A stretch of 64,000 nt of DNA from Nageia nagi (lineage: Eukaryota; Pinophyta), in the NCBI GenBank assembly GCA_050084985.1, contig JBITNC010000001.1, forward strand, positions 19,158,001-19,222,000, written 5' to 3'. This document shows positions 33,192 through 45,052 of the stretch, one piece after another. Under the pieces are notes generated by a model that saw nothing but the letters and a program-made list of their open reading frames with translations, did not search any database and had not been told where the DNA came from. Within the stretch, counting starts at the first letter, position 1; each line of letters starts with the position of its first letter. A program made the translations under genes and the position numbers.

Positions 33192-33908
33192 TGTTATAAC
33201 AAAATAATAATTATTAGGGTTATTTATAGAATAATTAAATTCACTAATTAACTATGAAAAGCAAGAAATTGATGACATGAAAGATGAAAATGAGCTACTT
33301 GAACTTAAACTATCAAAACTAAATTATGGAAAATACAAAGCTATAATTTACCTATGACATTGAATGAAGGTAAAATTTGATTAAAAGAGGATGAACAATG
33401 AGTTTTCTTGAAACATGAAGCCACTAACCCAATTTCAACCTAGTGGTAGCACTAGAAACCCCATGATAGCACTTGGTTATCATTCTATAATTCCTCTCCC
33501 TGTCACTTGATGTTGTCATCCCACCTTCAATGCATCGAATCTCAATCATGAGGGGATAAAAGATTGCAAGAATGCAAAGCTCAGAGTATAACAAAATCCA
33601 TAGATGATAGGTGGTGTTAAGAAACACTGATTAATATTGACACAAGTATATTCCACCTATAAAGGATTTAGGATTATGTCAGTCATGTCATATCATTGAT
33701 CATGCACAACCCCTCCACATTTATAGGAAAAGGTCTAGTGCTAAGGCTCCTCAGGTGTATTATGATGCGGAGCTAACTTGTTACCACAAAACATAAAGGT
33801 ATATGAGAGTGAACATGGAAAAGAGAATTTATTTAATAAATTAAATAAATTATTTCAAATATCTAAAAAATATTTTAATTAAATCAAAATTCCTTTTTAG
33901 GTGTTACA
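33192..33908 (-). repeat. Element D 3' LTR
   Basis: On the + strand it runs from TGTTATAACAAAATAATAAT to TTTTTAGGTGTTACA (717 bp). It aligns along its whole length with the split right LTR, with many substitutions. This indicates an older insertion than E. Confidence 0.88.
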
Positions 33909-33922
33909 ATATGTCCCACTTT
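33909..33922 (-). promoter_or_regulatory. Element D polypurine tract
   Basis: The minus strand reads AAAGTGGGACATAT just before the LTR start TGTAACACC. It is a degenerate purine tract. Confidence 0.5.
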
Positions 33923-34299
33923 GAATATGTTTTGATGCTTTTGAGATAAAAGAAAATCAAAGCATGAATTTAAAGTATAATAAGAAAAGTAAGAGGATAC
34001 TCCTTGAAAAGTTGTGACATAACAAAAGCTTTAGATGCTCCAATTTTTGCTTATGTTATGCCCCTCTTTGACTTGGCTATGATATGATGGACCTCTCATC
34101 ATAGGAGCAATCCAAGGCAAAGAAAAAGGTACTTGAAAAGGGTTTAAACAAAAAATATTTCTTGCAATATATCTCAAATATAAACATTAAATATCATGAT
34201 ATAGAAAGTATGATAAGAGAAGTAAATTATCCTTGGTGACTTACCCACCAATATGAGATGAAGATGATAAGTAGTTTAGATTGATCAACTTGGTTTCCC

Positions 34300-34460
34300 A
34301 AGCCACCATGTTGCAATGGATTTTGATATGAATGGACCTTCCTTACAAAGGTAACAATTGATAAGATTGACCCTTCCTTACAAAGGTGTCAAAGGATAAG
34401 AATGACTACTTGGTTTCCCAAGCCACCATATTGCCATGGATTTTCTGATAAGAGTACCCC
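34300..34460 (-). repeat. Direct repeat in the 3' untranslated region of element D
   Basis: CTTGGTTTCCCAAGCCACCA with the following TTGCNATGGATTTT occurs near 34309 and again near 34401. Between them CTTCCTTACAAAGG is also repeated. Confidence 0.7.
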
Positions 34461-34899
34461 TTATTTACAAAGGAGGCCAATGATATGAACAAAAATGGAA
34501 TACCATATTGATTTATTTTGATAAAAATTATTGATAAGCAACTTTTATTTTAATGTAAATGAAATGAAAGTAAAGGAATGAAATATCTTTTTTATTGAAT
34601 TTTGAACTTTTTTTATTAATAGAATCCAGTGGCATCATTAGGAACATAATGAAATTGCTAGGTTATAGGCTCATTTATCGGAAATATTAGAACAAAAAGA
34701 TAAAGAAATGCATAATTTTATGAAAGAGATCAAACAAATTTTTTTTTTAGATGCATGACATTGATTGGATTGCATTCTTCTTTACCATCAATTATTGACA
34801 ATTTATACATACCTTTTTCATAATTCATAATGAAAATGTAAGGACCTATTGATTTAGGTTTGAACTTACCTTTCTTTTTATTTTTTATAGCTTTTATGT

Positions 34900-35880
34900 T
34901 TGCAAGGTTTTCTTTTAGGACTAAGTCACCAACTTTGAACTATTTAGGCTTGATCTTTTTTCCATATGATTTTTGGATTCTAGAATGGTAGACATGAAGG
35001 TGTTCAAATCATTAAATCACTTTTCATCTAGGACCTTTAGTTAGGCTAATCTACCTTTCTTCTATCCTCATTAGGAATGAGACCATGAAGTGAACATAAA
35101 GGGATGGAATCTCTAACTCAAGGGGAACTACAACTTCATCACCATACATCAAGGAGAAAGGAGTTGCCCCTAAGGAAGTCCTTATAGTTTTCTATAGGCC
35201 CACAAAGAATAAGGGAGTTGTTCATACTAATCTTTACCATGTGTTGCAATAATTTTGGATAAGATACTCTTAATGACCTTGTTAGAAGATTCAAGTTGAC
35301 CATTACCTTAGGGGTAATATGGAGTAGATAACTTTAGTTCTATATGATATTTAGCACAAATTTTTTTTAATTCATTACCTTTAAAGCTAGTACCATTATC
35401 CATGAACAATTTGGAAGGAACACAATATATAGAAATGATAAAATCAATAAAAATTCAACAATCTTACCTACTTTTGTAAATTTCATGGATATAGTCTCCA
35501 CCCATTTTGTGAAATATTTTGTAGCTATTATAATAAAATTATGGCCATCTCTTGAAATAGGGTTAATTTTACTAATAAAATCAAGTACCCAAATAGAAAA
35601 AGGCCAAGGAATACAATAGAATGCAAAGCATGAGAAGGACAAGGTTGAAGACTAGTATTGTTTTTATATTGTTTATATTATTTTGATATGCAATTCATAA
35701 TATCCAAGCATAGTAAGCCAATAATAAATTAATATAAGCAAATTTTGATAAATGAATTTAGAACTAAAGTATCCACCACATTCACCATCATGAGCTTGGT
35801 AAAGGGCCATATCTACTTCATGCCTAATTGAACATCTAAGAAGAGCATAATTAAAAGACCTTCTATCAAAGATCACCTAT
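34900..35880 (-). pseudogene. pol: Element D integrase
   Basis: Reading leftward, 35876-35673 gives the zinc-binding region (LLRCSIRHEVDMALYQAHDG then CGGYFSSK). The catalytic core start follows at 35642-35367: PWPFSIWVLDFISKINPI (first Asp kept), GHNFIIIATKYFTKWVE, then degenerate sequence. The C-terminal part is broken and only faintly recognisable to about 34900. Confidence 0.8.
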
Positions 35881-36249
35881 GATGACATACTTACTTGCTA
35901 ACTTTTTAATTCTAATTGTAGCATTATGATAAAAGGTAACAAGAATAACACCATATTTAAGATAGTGAAAACATCTTGATACTATTCACATGCATTGATA
36001 CAAGTATATAAAAATAATGATCTTCAATGAAATCTTTGATAACAAATCATGGGAAGGCTTACTAATATTTTTTTATTCTAAAAATGGTCTCTTCATCTCC
36101 ATGGAAATAGGACCAAGGGAAGTGACACTAGCTATGGCATAAACATACATGTTGCTGTCTCTTGGAATGTTATTCAATTTCATACTCATTGGAGTAGATA
36201 AGGAGATTCTCCATCATTTACTTGTATGGTTGTAACTTTAGATCTTTTT

Positions 36250-37100
36250 TTTGTATATGTTGGACTCTTTCTTCATAATGAGTTGAAATCACCAAATATT
36301 TTGATCTTTTTCACTTTCAAAAGTATTGTAACCTTCAAACCTAAAATTAGAGCTTCATATTTACCATATTGTTAGTGAAATAAAAACTTAAATGGTAATA
36401 CATAGGGATAACATCACCATGAGGGTTGATAAGAATAATTCCTATCCCTTCTTAATGAATGCACTTAAAACCATCAAAGAATAGGGTCCATTCATCATTT
36501 TTCATGAAAGCAACAAAAACTTGTGGATATCAAGCTTAGGAATAGAGTGAAAACATAAGGATGCAATGACATTGCTTAGTTTAGGGGTGTTCTAGAGATC
36601 CACTTCATCTAGAATCTATTCCTGCATGCCAGATGCTTTTTTTCATGGATGATTGAAAATGAAATTTGCTATACCTATCCATTTATTTAATTATGAGTGA
36701 CAAAGACCAAATCAAATTCTTAAAGCAAAATTACCCCCTTTGCAGCCCTTCTAAATAGTAGGACTTAGACAAGATATATATGAGGGGATCAGCCTAAGCT
36801 ATAACATAAGTTATATTTTTGAGCATGTAATGTCTTAAATTTTTAGTTGATAATACTATAGAAAAATACACCTTTTTAGTTAGGGTATACCTTGTATCAT
36901 AATCAAGTAAAGTATTACTAACATAGTAATTACTCTTTCCTTGTTATTATCATCCTTGTGAACTAACATTTCCCCTAATGCACTTAATGTTACTGAAACA
37001 TAAAGTAATAATTTTTTTTCCAAATTATAGGGGGATAAAATTGGAGCATTATTAAGATACCTTTTTATGTTTTCCAAATCTTGTTGACACCTTTTATCCT
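36250..37100 (-). pseudogene. pol: Element D RNase H region
   Basis: The 37077-36880 stretch reads IKRYLNNAPILSPYNLEK, LLLYVSVTLSALGEMLV and KDDNNKERVI, the gypsy RNase H block that usually reads LxxPPvLxxPxxgkpLxLYxsvsxxAxGavL. Sequence further left is degenerate. Confidence 0.78.
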
Positions 37101-37229
37101 AAGTGAATTTCTTACCTTTCTTAAACAAATTAGAAAATGGGAAAGTTATATCAACTAGTTAAGCATTGAATCTTCATAATGCTTCACTTTTTTTGAAGAC
37201 TTCTCAATTTTTCTAGTTCTTAAGAGGAG

Positions 37230-37900
37230 GTAAATCAATAATCTTGAAACTTTCTTGGGATCACCTCTATACCTCTTTTGGAAATAATGAACCTAAGCAA
37301 TTTACCTGATGAGATCGCAACTGTACACTTTTGAGGTTTTAACTTCAACTTGTACTCTCTTATTCTTTGGAAAATATTTCTCAAATATGAAATGTGATCA
37401 TATTTGGTTGTGGATTTGGCTAGGATGTCATCAACATATACCTCAACAATTTCATGGATTATATCATGGAACATACTTACCATGTCTCTCTGATAAGTTC
37501 ACTTGCATTCTTTAGACCAAAAGGCATGACACCCAAAAAAATGTGCCCAAGGAGTAACAAAAGCTATCTTATGTTGGTCCTCCTTGTTGATACTAATTTG
37601 ATTGTAGATGGAAAATCCATCCATGGAAGATAAAACTTCATGTCCTATTGTTGATTCTATAATCATATCAATGTTAGGAAAAGGAAAGGCCTCTTTGGGA
37701 TATGCCTTATTGATATCCATGAAATCTATACAACATCTTATTTCACCATTAGGCTTAGCTATAGGCATAATGTTATAAATCTGTAGAGAATAATCAATGG
37801 GAACAATGAAACCAAAAATAAGATAATTTACAATTTCCTTTTTAATAGAAATAGGTACCCTAGGATGCATCTTTTTAAGATTTTATTGAACCAATTTGAC
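37230..37900 (-). pseudogene. pol: Element D reverse transcriptase
   Basis: The 37870-37499 stretch gives MHPRVPISIKKEIV, GFIVPIDYSLQIYNIMPI, CCIDFMDINKAYPKEAFPF and SSMDGFSIYNQISI, then TPWAHFFG before a frameshift. The 37483-37235 stretch continues MVSMFHDIIHEIVEVYVDDI (YVDD intact, codons at 37438-37427) and GKLLRFIISKRGIEV. This is a nearly complete RT in two frames. Confidence 0.9.
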
Positions 37901-39060
37901 ATTTTCATTAACAATTAGGCTAAGAGTGATAAAACTAGGATCAAGACAAGAATATCAGAATAAGACCAAGCAAAAGATATCAAAAAACCTCTTATAATAG
38001 TATATGGTACCTTTCCTATTATTATAAGGTTAACCAAGCTCCTATTTTGATCAATCATGGATCATCTTGGGTACTAATATTTACTTCTACTTTTTCTTTA
38101 CAAAGATAGGAATTTTGTCATTGAATTTGGGTGACATAGGAAATGCCCCTAGTACTACATCTAAATTCAACTATAAGATATGTAAATAATAGAGCGATGA
38201 TACTATAAACCTAATGTTGTCACCCCATTAAGGTACATGAATATTGAATTCTAATTAAAGGATACCAAGATGTAGTATTGAATCAATGAAAAATGAATAA
38301 AACATGAATAAAATTAAGGAAGAATGAATGGAAACCAAATAGAAATAAAAATAAGGGTGGAGATCTAACTTGTAATATCTGCATCATCAATGCAAAACTC
38401 CTCACCAAAATATGCTTGATATCATATGAACCATGCTGCGAGCCTCTTTTCATTGGATTTGGGGAATTCACCACCTTCTTAAGGATGGCATCATCAATAT
38501 TGAAAATATCTACTCAAACTAGAGCTTTAGAAGGTAGGAATGGATCTACATAGTAAGCTTGTAACTCTTTTGTTGGAACATGCATCATCCCATAATGCAT
38601 ACACTCATCAATATATATATTATATATTATATGGTGCAACCATCATCATTGCTATCCACATGTTGAACCCTTGGAACTAATGAAGATGAGTTAGGTGTAG
38701 AATCATCAAATTAAACACTTGTTGTTATCTTATGCTAACCTTAATTTGGAATGGGCTCTATGATGCCATGCTCATTCTTACCTAATCCTTTTCCACCATA
38801 CTAATATTTATGCATATATTCATTAGCAAAAGTAGAATTAATGCTATTGAAATACATACTTACTTGGTATTTTTTGTGAAATAGGAATTGTATCTTCACT
38901 GTTAGAATGTACTTTTTTATCATGCTTTGGCAATACATTCATGTTTCAAAAGATCGCTTCTTACTAAGAATAGAGCATTAATGCTTGATTTCAATCTCCT
39001 CTTGATGTGAAATTGAGTTTTTAGAACTACAAGGGGTCATCCAAGCTCTCTAAAGTTCTC
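37901..39060 (-). other. Element D protease-RT spacer
   Basis: About 1.1 kb with no conserved block recognised. A linker of this kind also separates PR from RT in G1. A short AT repeat (TATATATATTATATATTATA) sits near 38612. Confidence 0.5.
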
Positions 39061-39660
39061 CTAAATGTCTATCTCTAGGATTTTGTATTCTCTAATGCTT
39101 ACCTCTTGTGGGGTGATAACTATAATAGGTGTTGGTGTGTCTTCCTCACTTTCAACCAAATCATGAGAAATCCAAAACCTCTCATATTTTTGACACACAT
39201 ATGTAGGATTGTTCTTTACATGAATAGTAACTTGCTTGTCTTTATGCATGAATTTAATTAAATGATGTAATGTGTAAGTAACAACCCTAATCTTATCTAT
39301 CCATGGTATACCAAGCAATAAGTTATATGAAAATTTCACTAGAAAAATATTCACTTTTTGATGAACCATTTTACCACCTACTTCAATAGACATATAGATA
39401 CATACCCAATGCATTCCTTTTCAATATTATCAAACCCTTTAATGCTAATAATGGTTCTTTTCATTTTTACATGTATGGAAGAAAAGTGTTTTTGTAACAA
39501 TTCAATATAACATATATTGATATTTGAACCAATATCAATCAAATATTTTTTAATAGGAACACCATCAATGTTAACATGGATATACAATCCTAGATTTTTC
39601 TCAATGACATCTTCACTAGGCAATTCACTTTCTTGAAAGCAAAACATGTTACAAACTAAA
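39061..39660 (-). pseudogene. pol: Element D protease
   Basis: The 39647-39378 stretch shows LGLYIHVNIDGVPIKKYLID followed by IGSNINICYIELL. The retropepsin triad DTG/DSG has become DIG. The 39414-39061 stretch continues FSYNLLLGIPWIDKIRVV, the C-terminal block (compare YNxLLGRPWIHxxxAV in G1). A frameshift joins the two. Confidence 0.82.
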
Positions 39661-41147
39661 TCAATGTCAATATTTCCTACTAATTCAAAAAATTTAGAAA
39701 CAAGAATATATGTATCAACTTCAAATCTTTAAAGTACATCAAAAAAACATCTCTATGTTCTATTGATAATTGCAAAAGTCTAAAAATACTTATCTTGGAA
39801 TGAGCTACCTTTAATTTCTCAAGGAGTTATTATGTACTAGGATTGTGAGGGATCTCCGTTCCTTATGTTATAGCTAGATTGACACTACCTCTAGGTCTTC
39901 CCCTACTAGTGACACCACATAGTTCTTGGTTGAAGATGACATTTATTGTGATGGTTTGATATGTCTTAGAATATACTACATAGGCCTTATAATGTATCTT
40001 ACCATCATATAGAAATTTTCACAATTACTTTCTCAGGATCATACATGCATTTATTTTGTGATCTTTAACCTTATGATATTCTCAAAATTCAGCTTCATTG
40101 TACCAACTAGGTTTATCATCATGAGAACCTAGCTCTTATTTCAAATCAGGTTTGATTCTCCTTTTTGTAAATAGTCCTTGAATATAATGGTAAGAGTAGA
40201 ATGTAAACTATTATTCCTTATAAAAATTTTCTTCTCTTGACTTTAGCATTGCTTTTTCAATGAGGGTTATTCTATGGCATGAACTCTTTATCTTCCTTTT
40301 TATAATGTCTACCTTCGTTAGGTTCTTTTCTAGGGTTTCCATTTTCAAGTCACCCATATCAACTAAGCACTTCTCTTTTTGGTCAAATCCTATTCACAAT
40401 TTTAGTAAAGGGTAAAGTCATGTAGTCTAGGGCTATTAATTTCAATTTAAGATAGATATTGTAAACAAACATGGATGTGATATGAGAATCAGATAGGGTT
40501 TCAAGAATCATGCTCCATATTTTTTGAAATCATTGGGAAAATTTATCAAATCACTCATTTGGATCTTTAATATCACTAACTAGATCTAAAATTATCATTT
40601 TTTAAGGAGCATGATATTTGAAATGCATATAGAATTCCAAGATAAGTTATACATAGCAATTAATCAACTTAGTAGGTAAAGAGAAGTACCAATTGAGTGC
40701 ATCACCTCTAAATATAGTAGGGAAGTATTTGACCATCAAATTATTATTCATACCAAATTTCAACTCAAATTTCATTTCAAAAGACTTGATATAAGCCATA
40801 GGATCTCCCTCACTATTATATGTGTAAAAAATAAGTTCCACTTGTAGATAGAATGCCCTAGTATTGTGAATTTCAACACACAATGGATTCTAATCCCTAG
40901 TTATGGGTGGAGCACCTCCAAAAGATTGATTATTTCCCCTAATGTTAGTAGCTTCACTTCATTCTTCATTTCTATATAACATATTTTTGAGATTAGATCT
41001 AGTAGCCTCATTAAATCTATTCACCATATTAAGAAACTAAGTAGGTTCCATTTCTAAAACACTTGAAATGCAAGATTAGTCCTATCCAAAATCCTAAGAT
41101 TTTGATGCAACTAGTGAAGGATAATGAGATGTATCAAAAAGAAATTA
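39661..41147 (-). pseudogene. gag: Element D gag
   Basis: The 40883-40647 stretch gives YNSEGDPMAYIKSFEMKFEL, then KYFPTIFRGDALNWYFSLPT, the retrotransposon gag core (GDPxxHxxxF, FPxxLxGxAxxWYxxLP). Near 40040-40110 the minus strand reads EYHKVKDHKINACMIL, the remains of the zinc-binding CxYH-x3-GH-x4-C motif with its first Cys lost. There are many stops. Confidence 0.78.
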
Positions 41148-41156
41148 GGTTCACCA
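41148..41156 (-). promoter_or_regulatory. Element D candidate primer-binding site
   Basis: The minus strand reads TGGTGAACC starting 2 bp inside the 5' LTR. The TGG start fits a tRNA 3' CCA, but it is not the iMet site seen in A, B, C and E, and I cannot assign the tRNA. Confidence 0.45.
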
Positions 41157-41158
41157 AT

Positions 41159-41274
41159 TGTTATAACCGAAATAATAATTATTAGGGTTATTTACAAAAT
41201 AATTAAATTCATAAATTAACTATGAAAAGTATGAAATTGAAGACATGAAAGATGATAATGGTATACTTGACCTT
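41159..41274 (-). repeat. Element D 5' LTR, inner fragment
   Basis: It aligns with the first 115 bases of 33192-33908 (ATAATAATTATTAGGGTTAT and onward). It is cut at 41274 by element E. Confidence 0.88.
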
Positions 41275-41504
41275 TGTTGTACTTCGAGTGACACTGAGAG
41301 GGGGGGGGGGTGAATCAGTGTATATAAAAATAATCACTATCCAATCTTCTTAAATAAAGACAGATTAAAAGCCAAAGAAAAATGAGTAAGCACACCAGTA
41401 CATCACACAACACCAGATGTAATGAGGTTCACCAGATTGGCTACATCCCCGAAAATGACTGCTTGGACACTAATCCAAATCCAGCCATTAAAGAAAGCTT
41501 ACAG

Positions 41505-41796
41505 ATTCACAACACCAACTGTGAAGGGTAGCACCAACTACCACTTTGAGAATAGCAGCACCTACTGCTTGGAGCACCAACTCTAGCTCTCAAATTCACA
41601 GCACCAACTGTGAAGGGTAGCACCAACTACCACTTTAGAAATAGCAGCACCTACTGCTTGGAGCACCAACTCCAGCTCTCAAATTCACAGCACCAACTAC
41701 CACTTTGAGAATAGCAGCACCTACTGCTTGGAGCACCAACTCTAGCTCTCAAATTCACAGCACCAACTGTGAAGGGTAGCACCAACTACCACTTAT
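41505..41796. repeat. 89-bp tandem array in left LTR of E
   Basis: Three units plus a partial fourth, based on GCACCAACTGTGAAGGGTAG, CACCAACTACCAC, AGCAGCACCTACTGCTTGGA and CTCTCAAATTCACA. The third unit lacks about 20 bp (the TGTGAAGGGTAG part), which the right LTR retains. Confidence 0.92.
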
Positions 41797-41889
41797 CAAG
41801 CACCCACTTGAGACAACATTCAAAAGGGAGGAAGGAATACAGTTCTAGAAGACCCTCAATGGTCTAGCTCCAATGCTCACTATTTGATC

Positions 41890-41984
41890 TCTGCACACAC
41901 TTCAGATACTTCACTCTGCACACTTCGGATACTTCACTCTGCACACTTCGGATACTTCACTCTGCACACTTCGGATACTTCACA
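41890..41984. repeat. 23-bp tandem array in left LTR of E
   Basis: About four copies of CTTCGGATACTTCACTCTGC plus ACA. One unit has CTTCAGATA (G to A). Confidence 0.9.
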
Positions 41985-42632
41985 CTACTCACTACACCAC
42001 TTCTCTCGCACTTCTCTACATGCACATCTCATCCACACTATTGCCTCCACTCCGGCCCTTTACTATTCACACTTCTCTTTGCGCACTTCTCCATGCCATC
42101 TCATCACACTCTATTGCCTCCACTCCGGCACTTCACTCTACACTCTTCTCTCTTCGCGCACACTCCTCAATCCCACAATTCACCCATAATTCATGCCCCA
42201 CATTTTTCTTTCATACCCAAGAGAAACGTTACGCATCAAGAAAAACCCCAGAGAAACTGTTCCTGTCATGACATGTTATCAAAAAATAAATTGAAAAGGA
42301 ATCCTTATTTGTAACTGCTCCTGCACCAAAGGGAGTTCACTATCTGAGTCTGCAACTGCTGTAACTGACGAACGCTCCTATTGCTCAAACAGATTTGTTC
42401 AGACATGTATAGCTCTTCCTCCACTGATTTTGGAGATTTGACAGTATCTAATTATTTCTGATAATCCCGGACTCTTTTCTTCTTCATAATGATATTTCTG
42501 ATAATCCTGGACTCTTTTCTTCTTCATAATGGTATTTCTGATAATTTTGGACTCTTTATTGTATACACCATAATGTCATCATCTCCGGACTCCGGAAGTA
42601 GAGTAAAATGCTTCCCGCATGATGTCATCATC

Positions 42633-42756
42633 TCCAAACTTTTATCTTTGGACTTTTGTCTCCAGACTTTTATCTCTGCACTTTTATCTCCGGACTTTTA
42701 TCTTCGGACTTTTATCTCCAGACTTTTGTCTCCGGACTTTTGTCTCTGGACTTTTA
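42633..42756. repeat. 14-bp tandem array in left LTR of E
   Basis: About nine copies of GGACTTTTATCTCC with variants (TTTTGTCTCC, CTTTTATCTTC). Confidence 0.9.
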
Positions 42757-43435
42757 AACACCAACTGCTGATGTCATCTTCTCTGAACTCCAAAAGTAGA
42801 ATAAAATGCTTCCCGCATGATGTCATCATCTCCGGACTCCAGAAGAGAGTTCCAATGTATCTGCATGGCCTTTCGGACTTTTCAACACCAACTCCATGAT
42901 GTCATCATCTCCGAAACCCGGTTCTATTCACAAATGTGAACATCGTTCTCCCCGTGACATCATCTCTTGCTTCTGAAACATTTTACTTGCTGGCTCTGGT
43001 TCTTTGATCGCTCTTTGCTGACCTCATCACTTCCGGACTCCGGTTTTGAGTGAAGGCCCAAAATCGCTGACATCATCTCTTTCGGAACGCTTTGTTTACT
43101 AACCCCAGCTTTACCAAAATCACGTGTTGACAACATTACAATTACTCATCACCTCCGGAACTCGGTCAAAACCTCCGGAACCCGATCAAGGCCTTGTTGA
43201 CAGCATGACAATCACTCATATCCTCCGAAACCCAGACTTCTCTACAACTCTCACCTTTTCCAGAATCCGGACTTTTCCACAACTCTGCTTTATCATTTCA
43301 TTCCGAAACATCATCACTTCATTCCGGAAGCCTGCCTATCATTCCGGAAGCCTGCTTATCTGCTCTAGAAAAACTCGCACGAAGACATAGCCAAAACCAC
43401 GTGTTGACAACAATGACAATCACACTTGCTCAATA

Positions 43436-43650
43436 ATCTCCCCCTTTGGAATTGTTGGCAACACCACTTGATCAGACACCTGCATCGGGACTTTTCTCTC
43501 CCCCTTTGTCAACAATAACAAAGGGCATTTACAAACTCCCCCTGAGTCCATACACGACATTCTCAGGAAATCAGTAGTATGTATACAAACACAGGATACA
43601 TAGAAGCAATATAGGAAGGAAAAATAAGCACTCCCCCTAAGAATGTGACG
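43436..43650 (-). promoter_or_regulatory. Element E polypurine tract and upstream repeats of it
   Basis: On the minus strand CCAAAGGGGGAGAT abuts the 3' LTR. Similar AGGGGGAG words occur at about 43499-43510, 43537-43546 and 43630-43640, making four PPT-like tracts within 210 bp. Confidence 0.7.
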
Positions 43651-43697
43651 TACAAAACTAGCTAATGCTTGGGAAAGACAACAACTCCTAGCTTATT

Positions 43698-43791
43698 TCA
43701 AAGATATTCGAAGACATCTTTGGGCAAAGGCTTTGTAAAGATGTTTGCTACTTGCTCTGTGGTTGGAACAAAATCCAACTGTACTTCTACT
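43698..43791 (-). pseudogene. pol: Element E RNase H C-terminal tail
   Basis: The minus strand reads VEVQLDFVPTTEQVANIFTK and then PLPKDVFEYL and a stop. This is the terminal block of copia RNase H. It is joined directly, in another frame, to the integrase core fragment, which marks a large internal deletion that removed the rest of IN, all RT and most of RNase H. Confidence 0.88.
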
Positions 43792-44130
43792 TGCGCCACT
43801 CTTTCTTTTGATTTTTAAATGCTTTGATCATTTCAAAAGCTTCAGATTTATGTTTCAAAAATTGCACCCAAGTCATTCTTGAATAATCATATATGAACAG
43901 AATAAAATACTTATCTCCATTGATGCTTTGTGTTCTCATTGGTCCGCATAGGTCGGTGTGTATGATTTCCAATGGTCTGCTTGTGTGATATTCTTTCACT
44001 TTAAACTTTGCCCGAGTTTGCTTTCCTTTTTTTTTTGTTTTTGGCATGAATCACAAATATCATTTGCTGGTTTGCTGATACTGGGCATATCTCTTACTGC
44101 TCTTATGCCATATCCAATCATCACTCTTCT
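43787..44130 (-). pseudogene. pol: Element E integrase, N-terminal part
   Basis: In one frame SISKPANDICDSCQK carries the C-x2-C of the zinc site. After a frameshift near 44045, 44047-43787 gives YHTSRPLEIIHTDLCGPM (first catalytic Asp kept), DYSRMTWVQFLKHKSEAFEM and then the deletion junction near 43795. The second Asp and Glu of the DDE triad are deleted. Confidence 0.88.
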
Positions 44131-45052
44131 TGCGTAGAAGACATGATCCCTCTAAAATATCTGATAAGGTGTATAAATTATCATAGGTTCTTGTACCAAC
44201 TGCTACAAGTCTACCACTATTGGCCCTTCGGATCTCACAGCCATGCTTTTTGAAAATTACATCATGTCCTTTATCACATATTTGACTGACGCTCAACAAA
44301 TTATGCTTCAGTCCCACAACAAATAATACCTCTTCGGATCTGATGTTTTCGTCATTTATTTTGACTGTTCCTTTGTCGATGATCTGTGTGCCATCATTGT
44401 TTCCAAATCTTACTGACCCACCTTCATATTCCTGTAGTTTTTGAAATTTCTTCTTGTCACCTATCATGTGACTTGAGCATCCGCTGTCTAATATCCATGG
44501 TGATGGTTTGTCTTGAGCTTTTAATACTGTTTGAACAATTAAAGACTCTTTATCCTCTCTGAGTTTCTCCTTTTCTTTCCAGACTTGTTTTACTTTTGTT
44601 TCAGCTTCTTGTTTTTTATTATACTTTTCTTCTTCTTGTGGATGACTACTATGAAACTGTTTATTCTGTCTTACGGAAGGAAATTGTCTCGATGGAAAGA
44701 ACCTCATGCCATGATTATGTCTGCAGAATCGGGCAATGTGTCCATATTCATGACAGTTGTAACACTCAACAGGATACTCCATTAGTGGGCCGAATGCATT
44801 CCTAGTAACAAAGGTTCTTGGAGTGATATTATACTTACATTCAGAAATTTTGTGTCCATACACATTGCATTTGAAACAGTATCCATTGAAGGGATGGATG
44901 TATCTGTTATATTGCTGAGTGCTTCTTGGTCTTGCATAGGGTCTTCTTCTGGAATGCACTTGAGTGAAGCCATCATCCTCCAGTCCTGAGCTATCTTCCA
45001 TCTTCTTGGTTTCTTTTGTGTTTTCCCTTTTTATGTCATTAGAAGATTGTCC
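44060..45052 (-). pseudogene. pol: Element E gag C-terminal zinc knuckles and protease
   Basis: This is the same frame as the upstream gag piece, separated by one stop at 45053-45055. Two zinc knuckles (CFKCNVYGHKISEC near 44842-44883 and CYNCHEYGHIARFC near 44727-44768) are intact. The protease motif WILDSGCSSHM keeps DSG. LKHNLLSVSQICDKGHDV follows. The GAG-pre-integrase block is cut after WIWHK and joined to a later part, so the central part of that domain is deleted. Confidence 0.9.

Larger units (their letters stand above)
41275..43435 (-). repeat. Element E 3' LTR (left copy), about 2161 bp
   Basis: Contents in order: a G run at 41301, an 89-bp tandem array (41505-41796), a 23-bp array (41890-41984), a CT-rich stretch, a 14-bp array (42633-42756), and a region dense in TCCGGAA/CCGGA words (42570-43360). 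It is much less AT-rich than its surroundings. Open frames on the + strand here are by-products of the repeats. Confidence 0.93.

Noticed and set aside
41884-42314. Overlapping open frames on the + strand in the left LTR of element E (also at 47169-47599)
   Set aside because: They follow from the CT-rich repeat sequence being free of stops. They occur in both LTR copies, have low-complexity Ser/His/Leu composition, and run against the element's coding strand.
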